A stretch of 64,000 nucleotides of DNA from NCBI GenBank assembly GCA_039090855.1, contig CM077027.1, forward strand, positions 104,140,424 through 104,204,423, given 5' to 3'. Positions 48,690 to 60,545 of the stretch are shown piece after piece. Made by a program: the position numbers and the translations under genes. Position 1 is the first letter of the stretch; each line of letters starts with the position of its first letter. A model generated the notes under the pieces. That model saw only the letters and a list, made by a program, of their open reading frames with translations. It did no database searches and was not told the DNA's origin. The DNA comes from Macrothele yani (lineage: Eukaryota > Arthropoda > Arachnida > Araneae > Macrothelidae).

Positions 48690-50088
48690 CAAAAATCATT
48701 AGGTACCAGTAAATTCGTAGTTTGCTTTGACGAAGCCTTGAATCGGATATCCCAAAGAGGCCAAATGGATATTATTATCAGATATTGGTGTAATTCTACT
48801 AATTGTGTTTCAACCCGTTATTGGGATTCTGTGTTCCAAGGTCATGCTACTGCTGCAGATCTCGTTGACAAATTTAAAGAAGGTGTAGCAGATCTAAACT
48901 TAAAGATGCTGTTACAAATTTCCATGGATGGCCCAAATGTGGATAAGAAATTTTTGAGGCACATAGAATAATTATTAGTTGCAGATGGTTGTGACTTACT
49001 GGATTTAGGCACCTGTGGTCTCAGTGTTGCACATGGTGCTTTTCAGCATGGGCAGAATGCCACAAAATGGGGATAAAATGTCATCTTTTGAGCGATGTAT
49101 CAGTTATTTAAAGACAGTCCAGCTAGATGGGCCGATTATCGTAGTATTACAGGAAGTTCCTTATATCCTTTAAAATTCTGCATGATTAGGTGGTGTTGGA
49201 GGGTACAAATACCCAAGCAAAGCTGCTTGAAATAAATTTTGATGATGAAACCAAGTGCAAGAGCCTGAAAGAAATTAACATAGGTGTTGCTTCTGCCATG
49301 TATTTAAATCGAAGTGGTGCTTCTGAATTGCGGAAGAAAGAATTTCAATATTGTTGTTTAATTTTTTTTAAGAAAACTGCTAGCAAAATAATTGGTCGAA
49401 GTTGCGTTCATTTTCCTACTCTTAAATCAATTTCATGTTTAAACCCAAAGCTTTTGCAAAGTAATTTTACCTTGTGTGAAAAAAGGATGTCTACATTATT
49501 ACAAGTTTTACTTGAAAAGAAAATTATAACACATAGTTCTGCAGATAAAGCAAAACTGCATTTTAACACCTTAGGCCAACGAGTGAAAGGTGAATTTAAA
49601 GGAATTTTTGAAACATACTCAGAAAATGATTCTCGTTTAGACGATTAATATAAGGAGCTACTTCTTGATAATGATTATTTTTATTGACTTGTGGGATATT
49701 GCGCGAACAATTTTGATACTGTCCCATGGCAATGCACCAGTGGAGAGTGGATTTTCTATAAATAAGGACATGTTGGTAGAAAACCTTCATGAAGATTCCC
49801 TTGTCAGGTTGTGAACTGTGTATGATTCGGTAAAGGCACATGGGGGGACACTAGCAGTAGTACTCTTTGGAAATGAGTTGCTTCGTTATGCAAAAACATC
49901 CCGTTCCTGATATCAACAGGCATTAGAAGAAAACAGAAAACTGACCAACTGATACAGGAAAATGAAAAAATGAAGATTTCTGATCAGATTAAAGTCTTGC
50001 AAAATAAAAGAAGTAAACTTATACTGTTAAATAGCCTGGAGACAAGGAAAATTAATGCTGAAATTGCAGAATTATCAAAGTTGAAATA
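48690..50088 (+). pseudogene. hAT transposase pseudogene
   Basis: Reads 'SKFVVCFDEALNRISQRGQM', 'DSVFQGHATAADLVDKF', 'LLQISMDGPNVDKKFLRHIE' then a stop, 'LLDLGTCGLSVAHGAFQHG', and after shifts 'FKDSPARWADYRSITGS'. This is a widespread hAT-related family with conserved 'SMDGPNV..KF' and 'GTCGLH..HGAF' blocks. Near 49740-49805 'NAPVESGFSINKDMLVENLH' is the C-terminal dimerisation region, followed by a Lys/Glu-rich coiled-coil tail to a stop at 50088. At least four breaks. Confidence 0.75.
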
Positions 50089-51016
50089 GCAGTTTGTGGG
50101 ATTCACTAGAAATGGTAATTGTGCAAGTTTGTTTGAAAATTTCTGAAATATTGTTAATGAATATATTGTTAATAAATAAATATAATGCACATAATACTTG
50201 GCTTTTACTTTACAAAAAAAAAAAAAGCCAAGTTTACTTTTACTTTAAAAAGTACCTAGATTATTTATTCATAACCGAATAATTCTTTCATATCATAGGT
50301 TATGAGCACAAATAAACATTGCATGCTATTTCTTTTGTCAGTGTGCTCAGATAATTGAGATGTGTGTGAAATAGGGATTCAGATATAAATAATGGTGTTC
50401 ATTCAGCACAACTTCCTCAGTAATGTGAGAGCTTATATTGCCTCACTGTTTTAAAAAAGGAATTTTATCATTTGTTTTTATTGGGGGAAAAGATTGGCTA
50501 AACTTTTTTTTTATTAAATCTCGGATGCCTTTGAAAATAATATCAAAAAGTGAAACAGCGTAGTTGTGGAGAGACATAAAATCAGATTACTAAATAACCA
50601 ATTAAAAAATTGTGGAATAGAGAAGACAGAAGGTGCATTTCATTATTCATGTGTGAAAAAAGTCACTGAACAGCTATATCTATCGATCGATCTGTGTGTG
50701 GTGAGCCATTTACATTTAATCACATGTTTTTTGTTCTGGAAAAATACAAAAATTCACCTGGAAAACTCTGGGAATTTTTAAAGCTAAAGTGAGTGGCCAT
50801 CCTGGTTAATAATTACCTACTGGTGTGAGAGTTAACATGGTTACACATGGAAGTATGTTTCCTCTGTGGAGATCCTTTTGCTGGTATTGTCTTCATGATG
50901 CAGCATTCATTCACAGGCTATAATTGTTGTAGTGGAATTGTTGCATAAACTGAATCTGTGGGCTTTCAGAATTCGCTGTACACGTATTTGTCGTTGAAAT
51001 TCATTTTGCTAGTAGC
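50089..51016. other. Spacer containing the first copy of a 194-base duplication
   Basis: 50680-50873 is repeated at 51398-51591. Poly-A tract at 50213-50225. No gene. Confidence 0.6.
50680..50873 (+). repeat. 194-base direct duplication, copy 1
   Basis: By eye identical over its full length to 51398-51591, from 'ctatcgatcgatctgtgtg' to 'cctctgtggagat'. The flanks differ completely on both sides. Confidence 0.9.
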
Positions 51017-51397
51017 CAGGGTTCGTACGGTCCTTGAAAGTCCTTAAGAACTCCTTAATTTCCATTTGCCTTTTTAAGGGCCCTTAAAAAGTCCTTAAGA
51101 ACTCCTTAATTTCCATTTATCTTTTTTAAGGGCCCTTAAGAACAACTTAATTTCTGTTCTGTTTTTAAGGGCTCTTAAAAAGTCCTTGAAAACACCATAA
51201 TTATATTATATTCGGTCGTTAAAAAGGTCGTACATTTTTTTTTAACCAAAGAAATGCGCGCGTTGCGCAGGCCAGCTGGTTTCATTGATTAGCGTACTGA
51301 TGATGGTTTTACGTCACTAGATCGCATGTCGCAAAAGTTCATCCTTGTTCTGTATTGCTTTTGGCAGTTTGCCAACCAGCTACCTTCAAATCCAATA

Positions 51398-51591
51398 CTA
51401 TCGATCGATCTGTGTGTGGTGAGCCATTTACATTTAATCACATGTTTTTTGTTCTGGAAAAATACAAAAATTCACCTGGAAAACTCTGGGAATTTTTAAA
51501 GCTAAAGTGAGTGGCCATCCTGGTTAATAATTACCTACTGGTGTGAGAGTTAACATGGTTACACATGGAAGTATGTTTCCTCTGTGGAGAT
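51398..51591 (+). repeat. 194-base direct duplication, copy 2
   Basis: Second copy, 718 bases downstream of copy 1. It sits inside the TIR-bounded element that starts at 51017, whereas copy 1 sits outside. Confidence 0.9.
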
Positions 51592-52825
51592 ACATGTATT
51601 ATACATGTGGTTTAGATTACATGTATTGCTGGCTTCTTGATTTTTAATGTGAAACATTTGAGTATGATACAGTATTTTGTCATTTACAGTAGTACAGGAA
51701 TTGCGATAGTTCAAAAGATAAATGTACGGCGTGTGAACAATGGACAGAATGTCACGCAGGGACGGGGTGCTGGTTGATGAATATCAAATAATTCCCACAC
51801 TTCAAACCCCAGTGCTGCACGCTGGTGAAATTAAAAAGGGGGAGTTTATATACATACATATTATGTTTACCGCGATGCAATTACTTTACTGTAATGTCAA
51901 AACAATGATAAAATTAATTCAACTACAGAGAAATGTGCCGTCTGCTAGATTTAACAAGCGATCAGCACTTTCATTGTGCAATTGTGTTCATCACTTCAAG
52001 CTTACTTAGCATTAGTTTTTTTTTTTTTTTGATGGAATGTTTGCCAGCCAGAATGTTTGATTGACATATACAGTATTTCGTAAATAAAAATTCAATTAAT
52101 TAATATAGTACTGTATTATGAATTTGTTCCCTATATTTTACGTATTAAATACTGTACATATATCTACATAAACTCCAAATACTACTAATTACAGTATTAA
52201 ATACATATTACTAATTAATTTTACTAATTATTAAACAAATGAAAGCCTATAATACATACATACCATCCTATTTGAGTTAGTATTATATAGTTTAAGAGAA
52301 CCTGTGTGTGTTTACAGTACATATGTACTAGTAAACACAATACAGGTTCTCTAAAATCCGCAAAATTCTAAAATCTGCACAATCTCTGGAACCAAGTTGT
52401 GCGGATTTTCGGAATTGTAATGTACTAAGTAAAGAGCTTAGAGCTTCTGTCTTTTCAGCTAGACAGAAATATGTTCAATATTTAGATGCTGGAAAAAAAA
52501 AAAAATGTGCCGAGCAACATCTGGGAGGAAACGTAAATTGATTGAGGAGGAATTGCAAATGCTTAAATCCGAATTAGAGGAAACGTGCAGATGACCTTGC
52601 CGCCCAAGGGGAATTGATGAGAGATATGAACTGCTTCCTTCAATCAAATAGTTTTCAAAAATTAATAAGGAAAAAAATGAAGAATTGGCAGAAATTACCA
52701 TGTCAGTAGTTGCATAAAAGGAGCTGAAAAATTGATTTCATTGTAGGTCTACATCCTTTGTTTGACCTCAAAAAAGTGAATATGTACATAATATAATTTC
52801 TTTGCAGTCATTGTTAAATTGCATT

Positions 52826-54885
52826 ACTGTTTTAGCACATCTTTTGTAAAAAAGATCATGCTTATGTTATCGGTTTGTCCGTCCGTGTGTTCCCACGAAA
52901 TCTCTGCAACTATTAGTCCGATTTGAAAAATTCTTTTTGCATTGGTAAGCTTGAAATATGCGAATGGTGATCCTTTATTTCGTTTTTTTTTACGATGTGC
53001 AATTTCGCCGCTAGAGGGCGTAATTGCAGATGATGTCAAATTCAAAAATACGTTTTATTCCACATATTTGCTTCTGAACATCCGATTGAAAAAATTCTTT
53101 TATCTTTCGATTCTATTTATGTCGAAGAGTATTTTAGATATAGTTACATTTTTAAATTACGCATAGATTTCCCGTTAGGGAGCGTAAAAGTAAATTACAT
53201 TTTTCTCGATAATTCTTCTTCCAAAACTCCGATTTGAAATTTTTTTCTTCAGCGGATACACCTCCGGATGGAAAATCTTTTGTACATAATTTCTAATTTT
53301 TGGTAAAGTATACTGTGGCCACCAGGGGGCGTAAGGGTTAATTTTTGCTTCTGACGTGTTTGCCATAAAATCTGAGCTTCTAAACTATTGTTTGAAAAAA
53401 TTATTTCGTGGACTGATGCCACTCACATTAATAAACCTTTTCGGAACATTTCCTTTTTAAAATATTGCACAGTTTCTCCGCCAGGGGCGTAGATGTATAT
53501 CTTATTTTTGTGAATATCTCTACTTCTAGGAGTCAGATTTGAAAAATTCCTTCTTTGTTGAATGGTGTTTTCAGTGTGACATGTTTTTCATATAATTTAA
53601 AAATTTTCAAGTAATTCATAGACTTTCTGCTAGGGGCGTAAAGGTAAATTGCTTTCCCCTATATCTCTGCTTCTAAATCTCAGATTTGAAAAAATTCTTT
53701 CTTCACTGAATACAGCTCCTGATGGAAAATCCTTTGCACATAATTTCTAATTTTTGTAAAAAATGGTTTGGCCACCAGGTGGCGTAAGTCTTAATTTCCA
53801 CTTCTGATGTATTTGCAGCAAAATATGAGCTTCTAAAATCTCGATTGCAAAAAAAGTTGTTTGTTGACCGATGCTACTCATGTCGACAAACCTTTTAGGA
53901 ACATTTTCTTCTTGAAATAATGCAGGGTTTCTACACCAGGGGGCGTATATATGTATATCTTATTTTTGTCAATATCTCTACTTCTAGGAGACTGATATGA
54001 AAAATTCCTTCTTTGTTGGATAGTGTTTCCGATGCGAAATGTTTTCCCTATAAATTCAAAATTTTCAAGTAATTCATAGACTTTTCCGCTAGGGTGCACA
54101 AAGGTAAATTGCGTTTTCTGCGTTATTTCTGCTCTAAAACTCTGATTTGAAAAATTCTTCCTGTATCGCATACAAGACCTGATGGAAAATATTTTTTACA
54201 TAATTTCTAATGTTTGGCAAAGAATGGTTTGACCACCAGGGGTCATAAGTGTTAATTTCTGCTTCTAATGTATTTGAATTAAAATCTGGGCTCCTGAAAA
54301 TTCGAGCCGCCCCGGTGGCGCAGTGGTCTAAGGCGTTGGCCTCTGATCATTCGTCCGAAAGTGGTCCGGGTTCGAATCCCGGTGAGGCATGGATGTTGTG
54401 TTTGTCTTACGGCACTGGCTCTCTCCCTTCCCTGGAACCAGTGACCCTAAATTAGGGACGGGCGACTGCTTATAGCCCATTTGAGTTGCTCACGGTGGTC
54501 GCTAAACCTCCAATCAAAAAAAAAAAAAAAAAAATTCGACTTTTTTTTTCTTGGACCGATACCGCTCATATGGATAAACCTTTTGAGAGTACTTTCTTCC
54601 TAAAATAATGCATGGTTTTCACACCAGGGAACGTAAAGTCACATCTTATTTTTGTCAATATCTCTGTTTCTAAGAGTTTGTTCGTAAGCTCATGATTCCA
54701 TTTACAGTAATATCTGAGGGATTAAAAACCCGATTGAAAAACTTCTTTCTTCCGTCAGATACTATTGTTTTCCATACCGGTTCCATTGACTTTGAATAGC
54801 TTTGATAAATTTAATTTTCGTCAGAACGGATTGAAAAGACTCGCTTATTACACCTGAAAATTCGGTGTCATCTTTCTTGTTTAAG
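52826..54885 (+). mobile_element. Array element B: inverted copy of the CTCF-box element
   Basis: Reverse-complement counterpart of 10338-12612. Left end 'tttagcacatcttttgtaaa' and 'ggtttgtccgtccgtgtg', right end 'ttgaaaagactcgcttatta' and the GGTGT/ACACC hairpin. CTCF-like boxes on the plus strand near 53008, 53171, 53316, 53477, 53627, 53769, 53933, 54088, 54230 and 54620. The best reads TGGCCACCAGGGGGCG at 53316-53331. A SINE is inserted at 54306. Fewer units than copy A. Confidence 0.8.
54306..54534 (+). mobile_element. tRNA-derived SINE inside array B
   Basis: Begins 'gccgccccggtggcgcagtg', box A 'tggcgcagtggt', box B 'ggttcgaatccc' at about 54369, body to 'aacctccaatc' and a poly(A) tail. 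Target duplication 'aaaattcga' on both sides, merging with the tail. Confidence 0.93.
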
Positions 54886-56165
54886 AGCAAAAAAAGTTGT
54901 ATAATAGAAGTAAAAATTCTGAAGGAAATTTCTTAGGTATCTTGTGGTTACTGCAGTTTGTTTCAGCTTTTGCACCTATACACTATTGCCAAATGTTTAA
55001 AATCAACCTGCATTAAGTGTATGGAAGAAGTTACTACAAGTGCTACAGCTGTAGAATTAAAAATAAAATAAAAATACAACAGTTACACAAGCAAAAATGT
55101 GTTATTCATCCAAATCTACGAAAACCAAATTTTTCTCCAGATTTGGGAATTCGGAAACTGTAGTAAATAAAAAAATAAATAAATCAATACTTAAAAGAAA
55201 GTGATGCTTCACTGTTCAGTTTTGATTCTTTGAATTCTGCCAATGTAGTTTTGAAATTTATGCAAGCATTTTTATTGAACTTAGGGCTTTCAATTCCGAT
55301 GATATGATTTAAGTTACGATGAACTTGTGTGATTTAGATAGTGTGTTTACTTGCTTCATTAACCTAAAACAGGTCTAACAAGCTGGACTGCATTTTTATA
55401 AAAGTGTTATTTTTCCAGCTGTGGCAGTTGTAGTGATGCCACCCACAGAATTAATGCATTTAGTTTCTTAGCCTGTGTCTGTACATATTTGTAAAAGTAA
55501 TTCTAATGGAAGGAATTAAGTTATTGAATGGAAAGGTAAAGATACCAAAAATTTTAAAGACTGACAATCACAGCCATATGAAATTCTAAGCTGTATTTGT
55601 AATACTGTTTTTGTTAAAATGAATTTGTAAATTAATAAAAAAATATAAATTCGGATAAACATTAAAGGAAAAACAAATGCAAATTTAAAAAGTTTCCGAA
55701 ACCACAAAGATGGGCCTATAATCACAATTAATGGGTGAATATTTGTTGAAAATTGAAATTCCAAAATAAATTTTATGCTTCACACCACAATACGAAGAAG
55801 CAGAGTGTTAGTTCTGTAGATGCAAAGATATGCTTCAGGACAAATAATGGATCCAGCATTACCAGTAAGTAATGTATATAAGGAACTTTTAAGTTAGTTG
55901 GTTTTTCTGTTGGAGTGTTTAGGTTTATTTTAGTAGAACTAATTTTAATTCATATATTTGTGCAATGGAATATTCATTAGTTTCAACAAAGTTGATTTAT
56001 TGTGTTAAAATGACTTATGTTGTAATAGTTAACTCACATTTTGTATATTTGCATGCAGCGATTATGAAGTTCTTAAAAAATATTTAAAGGTCCTTAAAAA
56101 TAGCCTGAAGGTCCTTAAGAACTCCTTAATTTCCATTTTCAAAAAAGAGTATGAACCCTGGTAGC

Positions 56166-57527
56166 ATCATCTGTTATGAAAATAAGAAATAAAATGGCTA
56201 GTTCATTGAAGATCATATACACTTCCTTTATCTTCAAAGCAACATACACATTTTTTCACAGTTGCTCACATAACTGTGTCACAGGCGTAAAAATGCCATT
56301 TTGCAGCATTTTGTGTAGAGAGATTTCAACCATATTCCACATATGGATCAATTGAGTACTAATATCTTTTGAGTAGCAAGTCATCATAGTGTTAATAAAA
56401 GTGAACATAGCACTATGCTGACTTTAGACATGGATAAATTGACACTTTTAAAGCATACTGCTGAACTGCAGGTTAATTAAAGATTCATTGCTTTTCAAAT
56501 GCTTTATTTTGCATAGCAACTCTGAATTTCTGTGTTCTATGGGTAGAATTATATGTGTACATACAATGTGAAGTGAGATGCAGAGTATGCTACCTTGGAT
56601 GAATGAAGCACAGTAGAACCTACTTATAATGAGGAGCTCAGGACCAACAGAATTCCTCACTAAATCCATTCTGGGATGTTTTAAAAGTCCCACCATGTAA
56701 AAATATGCATATGTGATAATATTCATATGTTTATAGTGTATATCCATAACAAATCAATATACTTTAGATTTAAGCAACTACTGTGGTACATATTTAAATA
56801 AAATAATCACTTACATGAATACATAATACCAGCCAATCATGAAGCATTTTTGAAAAAAGAGTCACGACACATTACACATCTGCTACTCCAATGGCCATTC
56901 TGCAGTACCCACATTTTGTTACTGTACACCATAGTAGAAACAATTAACACTTTCATACATAATCATTCAAGACCGTTTTGGCAACCCATCAGTCCTTGAA
57001 AATCCTCCTAATGCAGCTATAGTTTTTAAGGCCTAAGTCCTGTTAATTTCACAATTTCATCTCTTTTCTTTGCCAAATATGCTACCTACACATTCTCTGT
57101 ATCATTTGTACTGATCTTGCCTTTAATATTCCATCCATCCATCTCCTATTTAATATTAACAGTATTAATGCAAGGTCAGTCCAAATGATACTCCTAGATA
57201 GAGAGAAAAAAACGACCCCTTCCTTCCCCCTACTTATTGTGAGTTTGAATTTAATCTTTTAGGGAGCCAATGTATCTGAACCAAATGGTTCACAAAATTT
57301 TCTGCACTCACCAAACAAATCTTCATACAGTGGCCAGTTCAACAGAAGCTACACAATAAAAGTTTCTTTCCACTCTTCATATCAGCAATTCTGACAATGA
57401 ACCTCACACTGGTGATAAGAGCTCACTTCTAGTCCTCTATTCTCTCCTCCATGATGGAAAGGGCTAGCTCCCCTGACACAGACATGCCACTGAGTACAAA
57501 CAAATGACTCTAGCCTCTCTTTTTCTT
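56166..57527. other. Intergenic spacer, nothing recognised
   Basis: AT-rich with no supported coding or repeat structure. Confidence 0.4.
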
Positions 57528-57735
57528 GCCGCCCCGGTGGCGCAGTGGTCTAAGGCGTTGGCCTCTGATCATTCGTCCGTAAGGCATCCGGGTTCGAATC
57601 CCGGTCAGGCATGGATGTTGTGTTTGTCTTACGGCACTGGCTCTCTCCCTTCCCTGGAACCAGTGACCCTAAATTAGGGACGGGCGACTGCTTATAGCCC
57701 ATTGAGTTGCTCACGGTGGTCGTTAAACCTCCAAT
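57528..57735 (+). mobile_element. tRNA-derived SINE without poly(A) tail
   Basis: Same family; boxes A and B intact. It ends at 'aacctccaat' with no A tail. Target duplication of 13-14 bases: 'cctctctttttctt' before and 'cctctcttttctt' after (57736-57748). This copy defines the true 3' end of the family body. Confidence 0.95.
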
Positions 57736-57748
57736 CCTCTCTTTTCTT

Positions 57749-58791
57749 AGGTTCACTGCAGCCTTATTAGCAAGCAATCGGTCAAAAGGGGGTTACTGTC
57801 AATATTTCTTTAAATGTTCAGTTTGAATAACAAAGCTAAGGGAAAAGCAATGCTTCTGATGCACTCGTTCCTGCCAAGTTAAGCACACTTCTTAGACAGT
57901 GAATATATTTTTTCAAACTGATTTCAGCCCATTTTGCTTATTCGAGTTCATTCATTCCAGCCAGTTAAAGGGTTAATATGTTCACAGCGGAAACTGCTTA
58001 TAACGAGGTCGTATTTAGCGAGATACTGGATTTAAAGCAAGACAAGAACTTTTGTTTAGTATAATGTTAATTCAAAGCCAATTTCATTGTTTTTAATGAA
58101 CAACATTTCACGAAATTCTCAGTTTTAAAAATGAGAAGAAAAGCTAATAAGATCACCACTTGAACAGGCAAAGCATAAAAATTTAATGAGGCAGTGAAAA
58201 TCTGCTGCACACCGTCCTGGAATGGAGGAATAGAAACGGTAGCATACAGGATGAAGTTGCAGCAGCATAGGTGTGGTAGTGGAAGGCTTGACAGAAAAGC
58301 AACAGGAAAGAAGTATATTAAATGCTCAACAAGTGAGTTGTGCAAGAGACTTTCTCTGCCATTCACTCCAAGGAGCTGTCTTGGGAATATCACATCAGCA
58401 GAGTTGAAAAGGAGAAATACACCTAGCAGGGAGGAGTTCATGCACACGTACAAAGTGGGTTTCTATCTAATGATTGTAAAGAGGGATAGGGAAATCATGG
58501 AATAGGTGTGTGGTTTGAGATAAAACCGCAGATAACAAATCATTTTGCCCATTATAAGTAATGTCACCCCATTTAGCATACTTTCTGCAGTCACTATTGT
58601 AAAGGTAGTTAAACTGTCAGAAATTGTTTAGGCGAATGAAGAAAGTGAAGAGGAAAACACTCGGCCATGGTTGTGCACTGGAAGAATTTTTCTTGAAGCC
58701 ACAGACTATAGCGATAATAAGGTACTTAATGCACCATTATTTGGTGAAACTTAAGGGGACGAAAAGAAGAAGAAAAAAAACATTTGATTGA
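57749..58791. other. Intergenic spacer, nothing recognised
   Basis: Open stretches on both strands at 58067-58505 overlap each other and show no domain. Confidence 0.4.
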
Positions 58792-58938
58792 CATATCTTG
58801 AGGTGGCTTGGCCATGTTGAAAGAATGGGTGATGAGATACTAAATTATTTATTCAACACAGTAGGTAGGAAAGAAAGCCTGATAAAATCGTGGGTGGGCC
58901 AGATTCAGGAATGTGTGCAAGAGAATAAGTTAGTATGA
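58792..58938 (+). pseudogene. Non-LTR retrotransposon C-terminal relic
   Basis: Reads HILRWLGHVERMGDEILNYL, then 'VGRKESLIKSWVGQIQECVQ' and a stop. 'RWLGHV.RM' followed by a basic 'G(R/K)...W' segment is the well-known tail of LINE reverse transcriptase ORFs. Upstream sequence is too decayed to follow. Confidence 0.65.
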
Positions 58939-59128
58939 ATTACAAAAGGGCAATTGATGTTAGTGAAGCTTGTGTTGTCTACCAATGTCGCTGTAAATGG
59001 AGTCATCTGATGCATCAACAGTTAGTAAAAATTAACACCATTGCTAACTTTGATTTAGCAGGCTATTAGTTTGAGCAGCTTACCACTGAATCTTGGAGAA
59101 TAGCTTAGTGATGTGTATGATGAGGTCG

Positions 59129-59960
59129 TTCAAAAGGTAATGAGACTGATTTTACATGGGGCAGAAGTGTAATGCAGTAAACATACACTTGCATACTTTC
59201 AAAGTATTCTCCCACTACCTGAATGCACTAGTCCCACCTATCCACTTCCGGAAGTTGTGTTCGAAGCCTTTCCTTGACATGTGGTTCAAGATGCTCATCA
59301 CAGCATTGTTCAGTATTTCATGCAAACCGACACCCACAAAGGTTTTTTTTTTTTTTTTTCGTTTGAAGGAGTAGGTGGAAGTCACATGGCACCAAGTCTT
59401 GTGGATACAGAGGGTGCACCATTTTAATGCCTAGATCTTGAATAACCTGCTGGGTGAGCAAAGCAGGGTGTGCAGGGCGTTATCTTGATGCAAAATCCAA
59501 CCAGTTTGTGCATATTCTGGGCATTTTAGGAAGTTTTTTTTTCTTGAGAGGACCTTTCAGAATAATAGTCACTGGTAACAATTTTCCTTTGTTCCATAAT
59601 GTGGTCATACATAATTCCCTTTTTATCAAAGAAAACTAAGTGCATCATGACCTTCCTTGCACTTGCTTGAACTTTTGCTTTCTTGGATCAATGACTCTGT
59701 GGGTGTTTCCATTGAGTGCTCTGTTGTTTTGTATCTGGATTGAAACGGTGAAAATTTTTTATCACATGTGGCTCACGCCATAGCCAGCACTTCCATTGGT
59801 GACAAGTGACAACAGCATTTGCCTTGTGTTCACCCGTGAGCAATTGAGGAATCCACTTCGCAGCAACTTTCCGGTACCCCAACTGGTTTCTCACAATGTC
59901 ATTGTCCGAGCTATTGTCCAGCCTTCCTGGGCAACAGCCCAGCAATGTAAGTCAGGCAGC
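59129..59960 (-). mobile_element. mariner-type element relic, minus strand
   Basis: The minus strand reads QLGYRKVAAKWIPQLLTGEH (the WVPR/HLL block) and 'FNPDTKQQSTQWKHPQSH' (after the first catalytic Asp). The right-to-left order continues to 'GIKMVHPLYPQDLVPCDFHL' near 59400, the third block. The far end reads 'tcgttcaaaaggtaatgagac', a probable TIR. The partner TIR beyond 59960 was not found, so the 5' part is lost. The Y.P.L.P.DF block keeps its last Asp. Confidence 0.75.
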
Positions 59961-60142
59961 CTGTTGAGATTGCCTATCAGGGAATTTCCTGTCCATGTTG
60001 TTGGATCTACTCTGCATTATTACAACCAATCCAGTGGTGAATTGCCAGAAGCGATACTTCAAGAACCATTGCCACACCAAGACAGACAAGTGATAAGTTG
60101 CATTTGTAGTATTATACCTCAAGATGCCATTAAGTCCACGTT

Positions 60143-60367
60143 GCCGCCCCGGTGGCGCAGTGGTCTAAGGCGCTGGCCTCTGATCATTCGTCCGTAAGGG
60201 GTCCGGGTTCGAATCCCGGTCAGGCATGGATGTTGTGTTTGTCTTACGGCACTGGCTCTCTCCCTTCCCTGGAACCAGTGACCCTAAATTAGGGACGGGC
60301 GACTGCTTATAGCCCATTGAGTTGCTCACGGCGGTCGTTAAACCTCCAAAAAAAAAAAAAAAAAAAA
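60143..60367 (+). mobile_element. tRNA-derived SINE with poly(A) tail
   Basis: Complete copy with boxes A and B and an A tail of about 20. Target duplication 'aagtccacgtt' at 60132-60142 and again after the tail at 60367. Very similar to the copies at 54306 and 57528, so the family was active recently. Confidence 0.95.
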
Positions 60368-60385
60368 GTCCACGTTATGTTTGTT

Positions 60386-60410
60386 TCTCTCTCTCTCTCT
60401 CTCTCTCTCG
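60386..60410. repeat. (CT)n microsatellite
   Basis: A run of about 12 CT dinucleotides immediately next to the SINE's target duplication. Confidence 0.9.
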
Positions 60411-60545
60411 GGTTGAGTGACCACCATGAGCAACTTAAAGCACTATAAGCAGCCACCCGTTGTGAATTTGGGGCCACTAGTTCCAGAAAAGAAAGACAGT
60501 GCTGCGTGGGACAAATACACACCAGCCATGCCTCATCCAGGACTT
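60411..60545 (-). mobile_element. Old SINE copy, inverted
   Basis: On the minus strand 'gaggcatgg', 'tggaactagtggcccc.aaatt', 'ggctgcttatag' and 'gttgctcatggtggtc' follow the SINE body order with many changes. The tRNA head is mostly missing. Confidence 0.7.

Larger units (their letters stand above)
47115..50088 (+). mobile_element. hAT-type element, interrupted by a PLE
   Basis: Begins near 47125 with 'cagggccgatttaaac', a hAT-like CAGGG end, and carries a plus-strand hAT transposase relic from about 48690 to 50088. A second PLE occupies about 47592-48673 between these parts. The right terminal repeat was not identified, so the limits and the assignment of the left 460 bases to the same element are inferred. 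Confidence 0.5.
51017..56160. mobile_element. TIR-bounded composite DNA element of 5.1 kb
   Basis: Starts 'cagggttcgtacggtccttg' and ends 'gagtatgaaccctg', flanked by 'gtagc' on both sides (51012-51016, 56161-56165). Near both ends 'ccttaagaactccttaatttcc' blocks recur, tandemly at the left (about 51040 and 51095). It contains array element B (52826-54885) and one 194-base duplicate. An open frame at 51740-52009 starts MDRMSRRDGVLVDEYQIIP and has no recognisable domain. No transposase seen, so non-autonomous. A related terminus is at 970-1033. Confidence 0.65.

Noticed and set aside
51740..52009. 89-residue frame starting MDRMSRRDG as a host gene
   Set aside because: It lies inside a TIR-bounded element, has no recognisable motif, and no adjoining exons in frame were found; kept only as a note under that element.
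54306..54400. tRNA gene in the gccgccccggtggcgcag...ggttcgaatcccgg sequence
   Set aside because: The same sequence recurs at 6517, 57528 and 60143 with a common non-tRNA body and target duplications, so these are SINE heads; the 5' and 3' acceptor strands do not pair.
58067..58505. Overlapping 128-residue minus and 103-residue plus frames as genes
   Set aside because: Each overlaps the other on the opposite strand, neither has a domain or splice-site framing, and the surrounding region is intergenic repeat.
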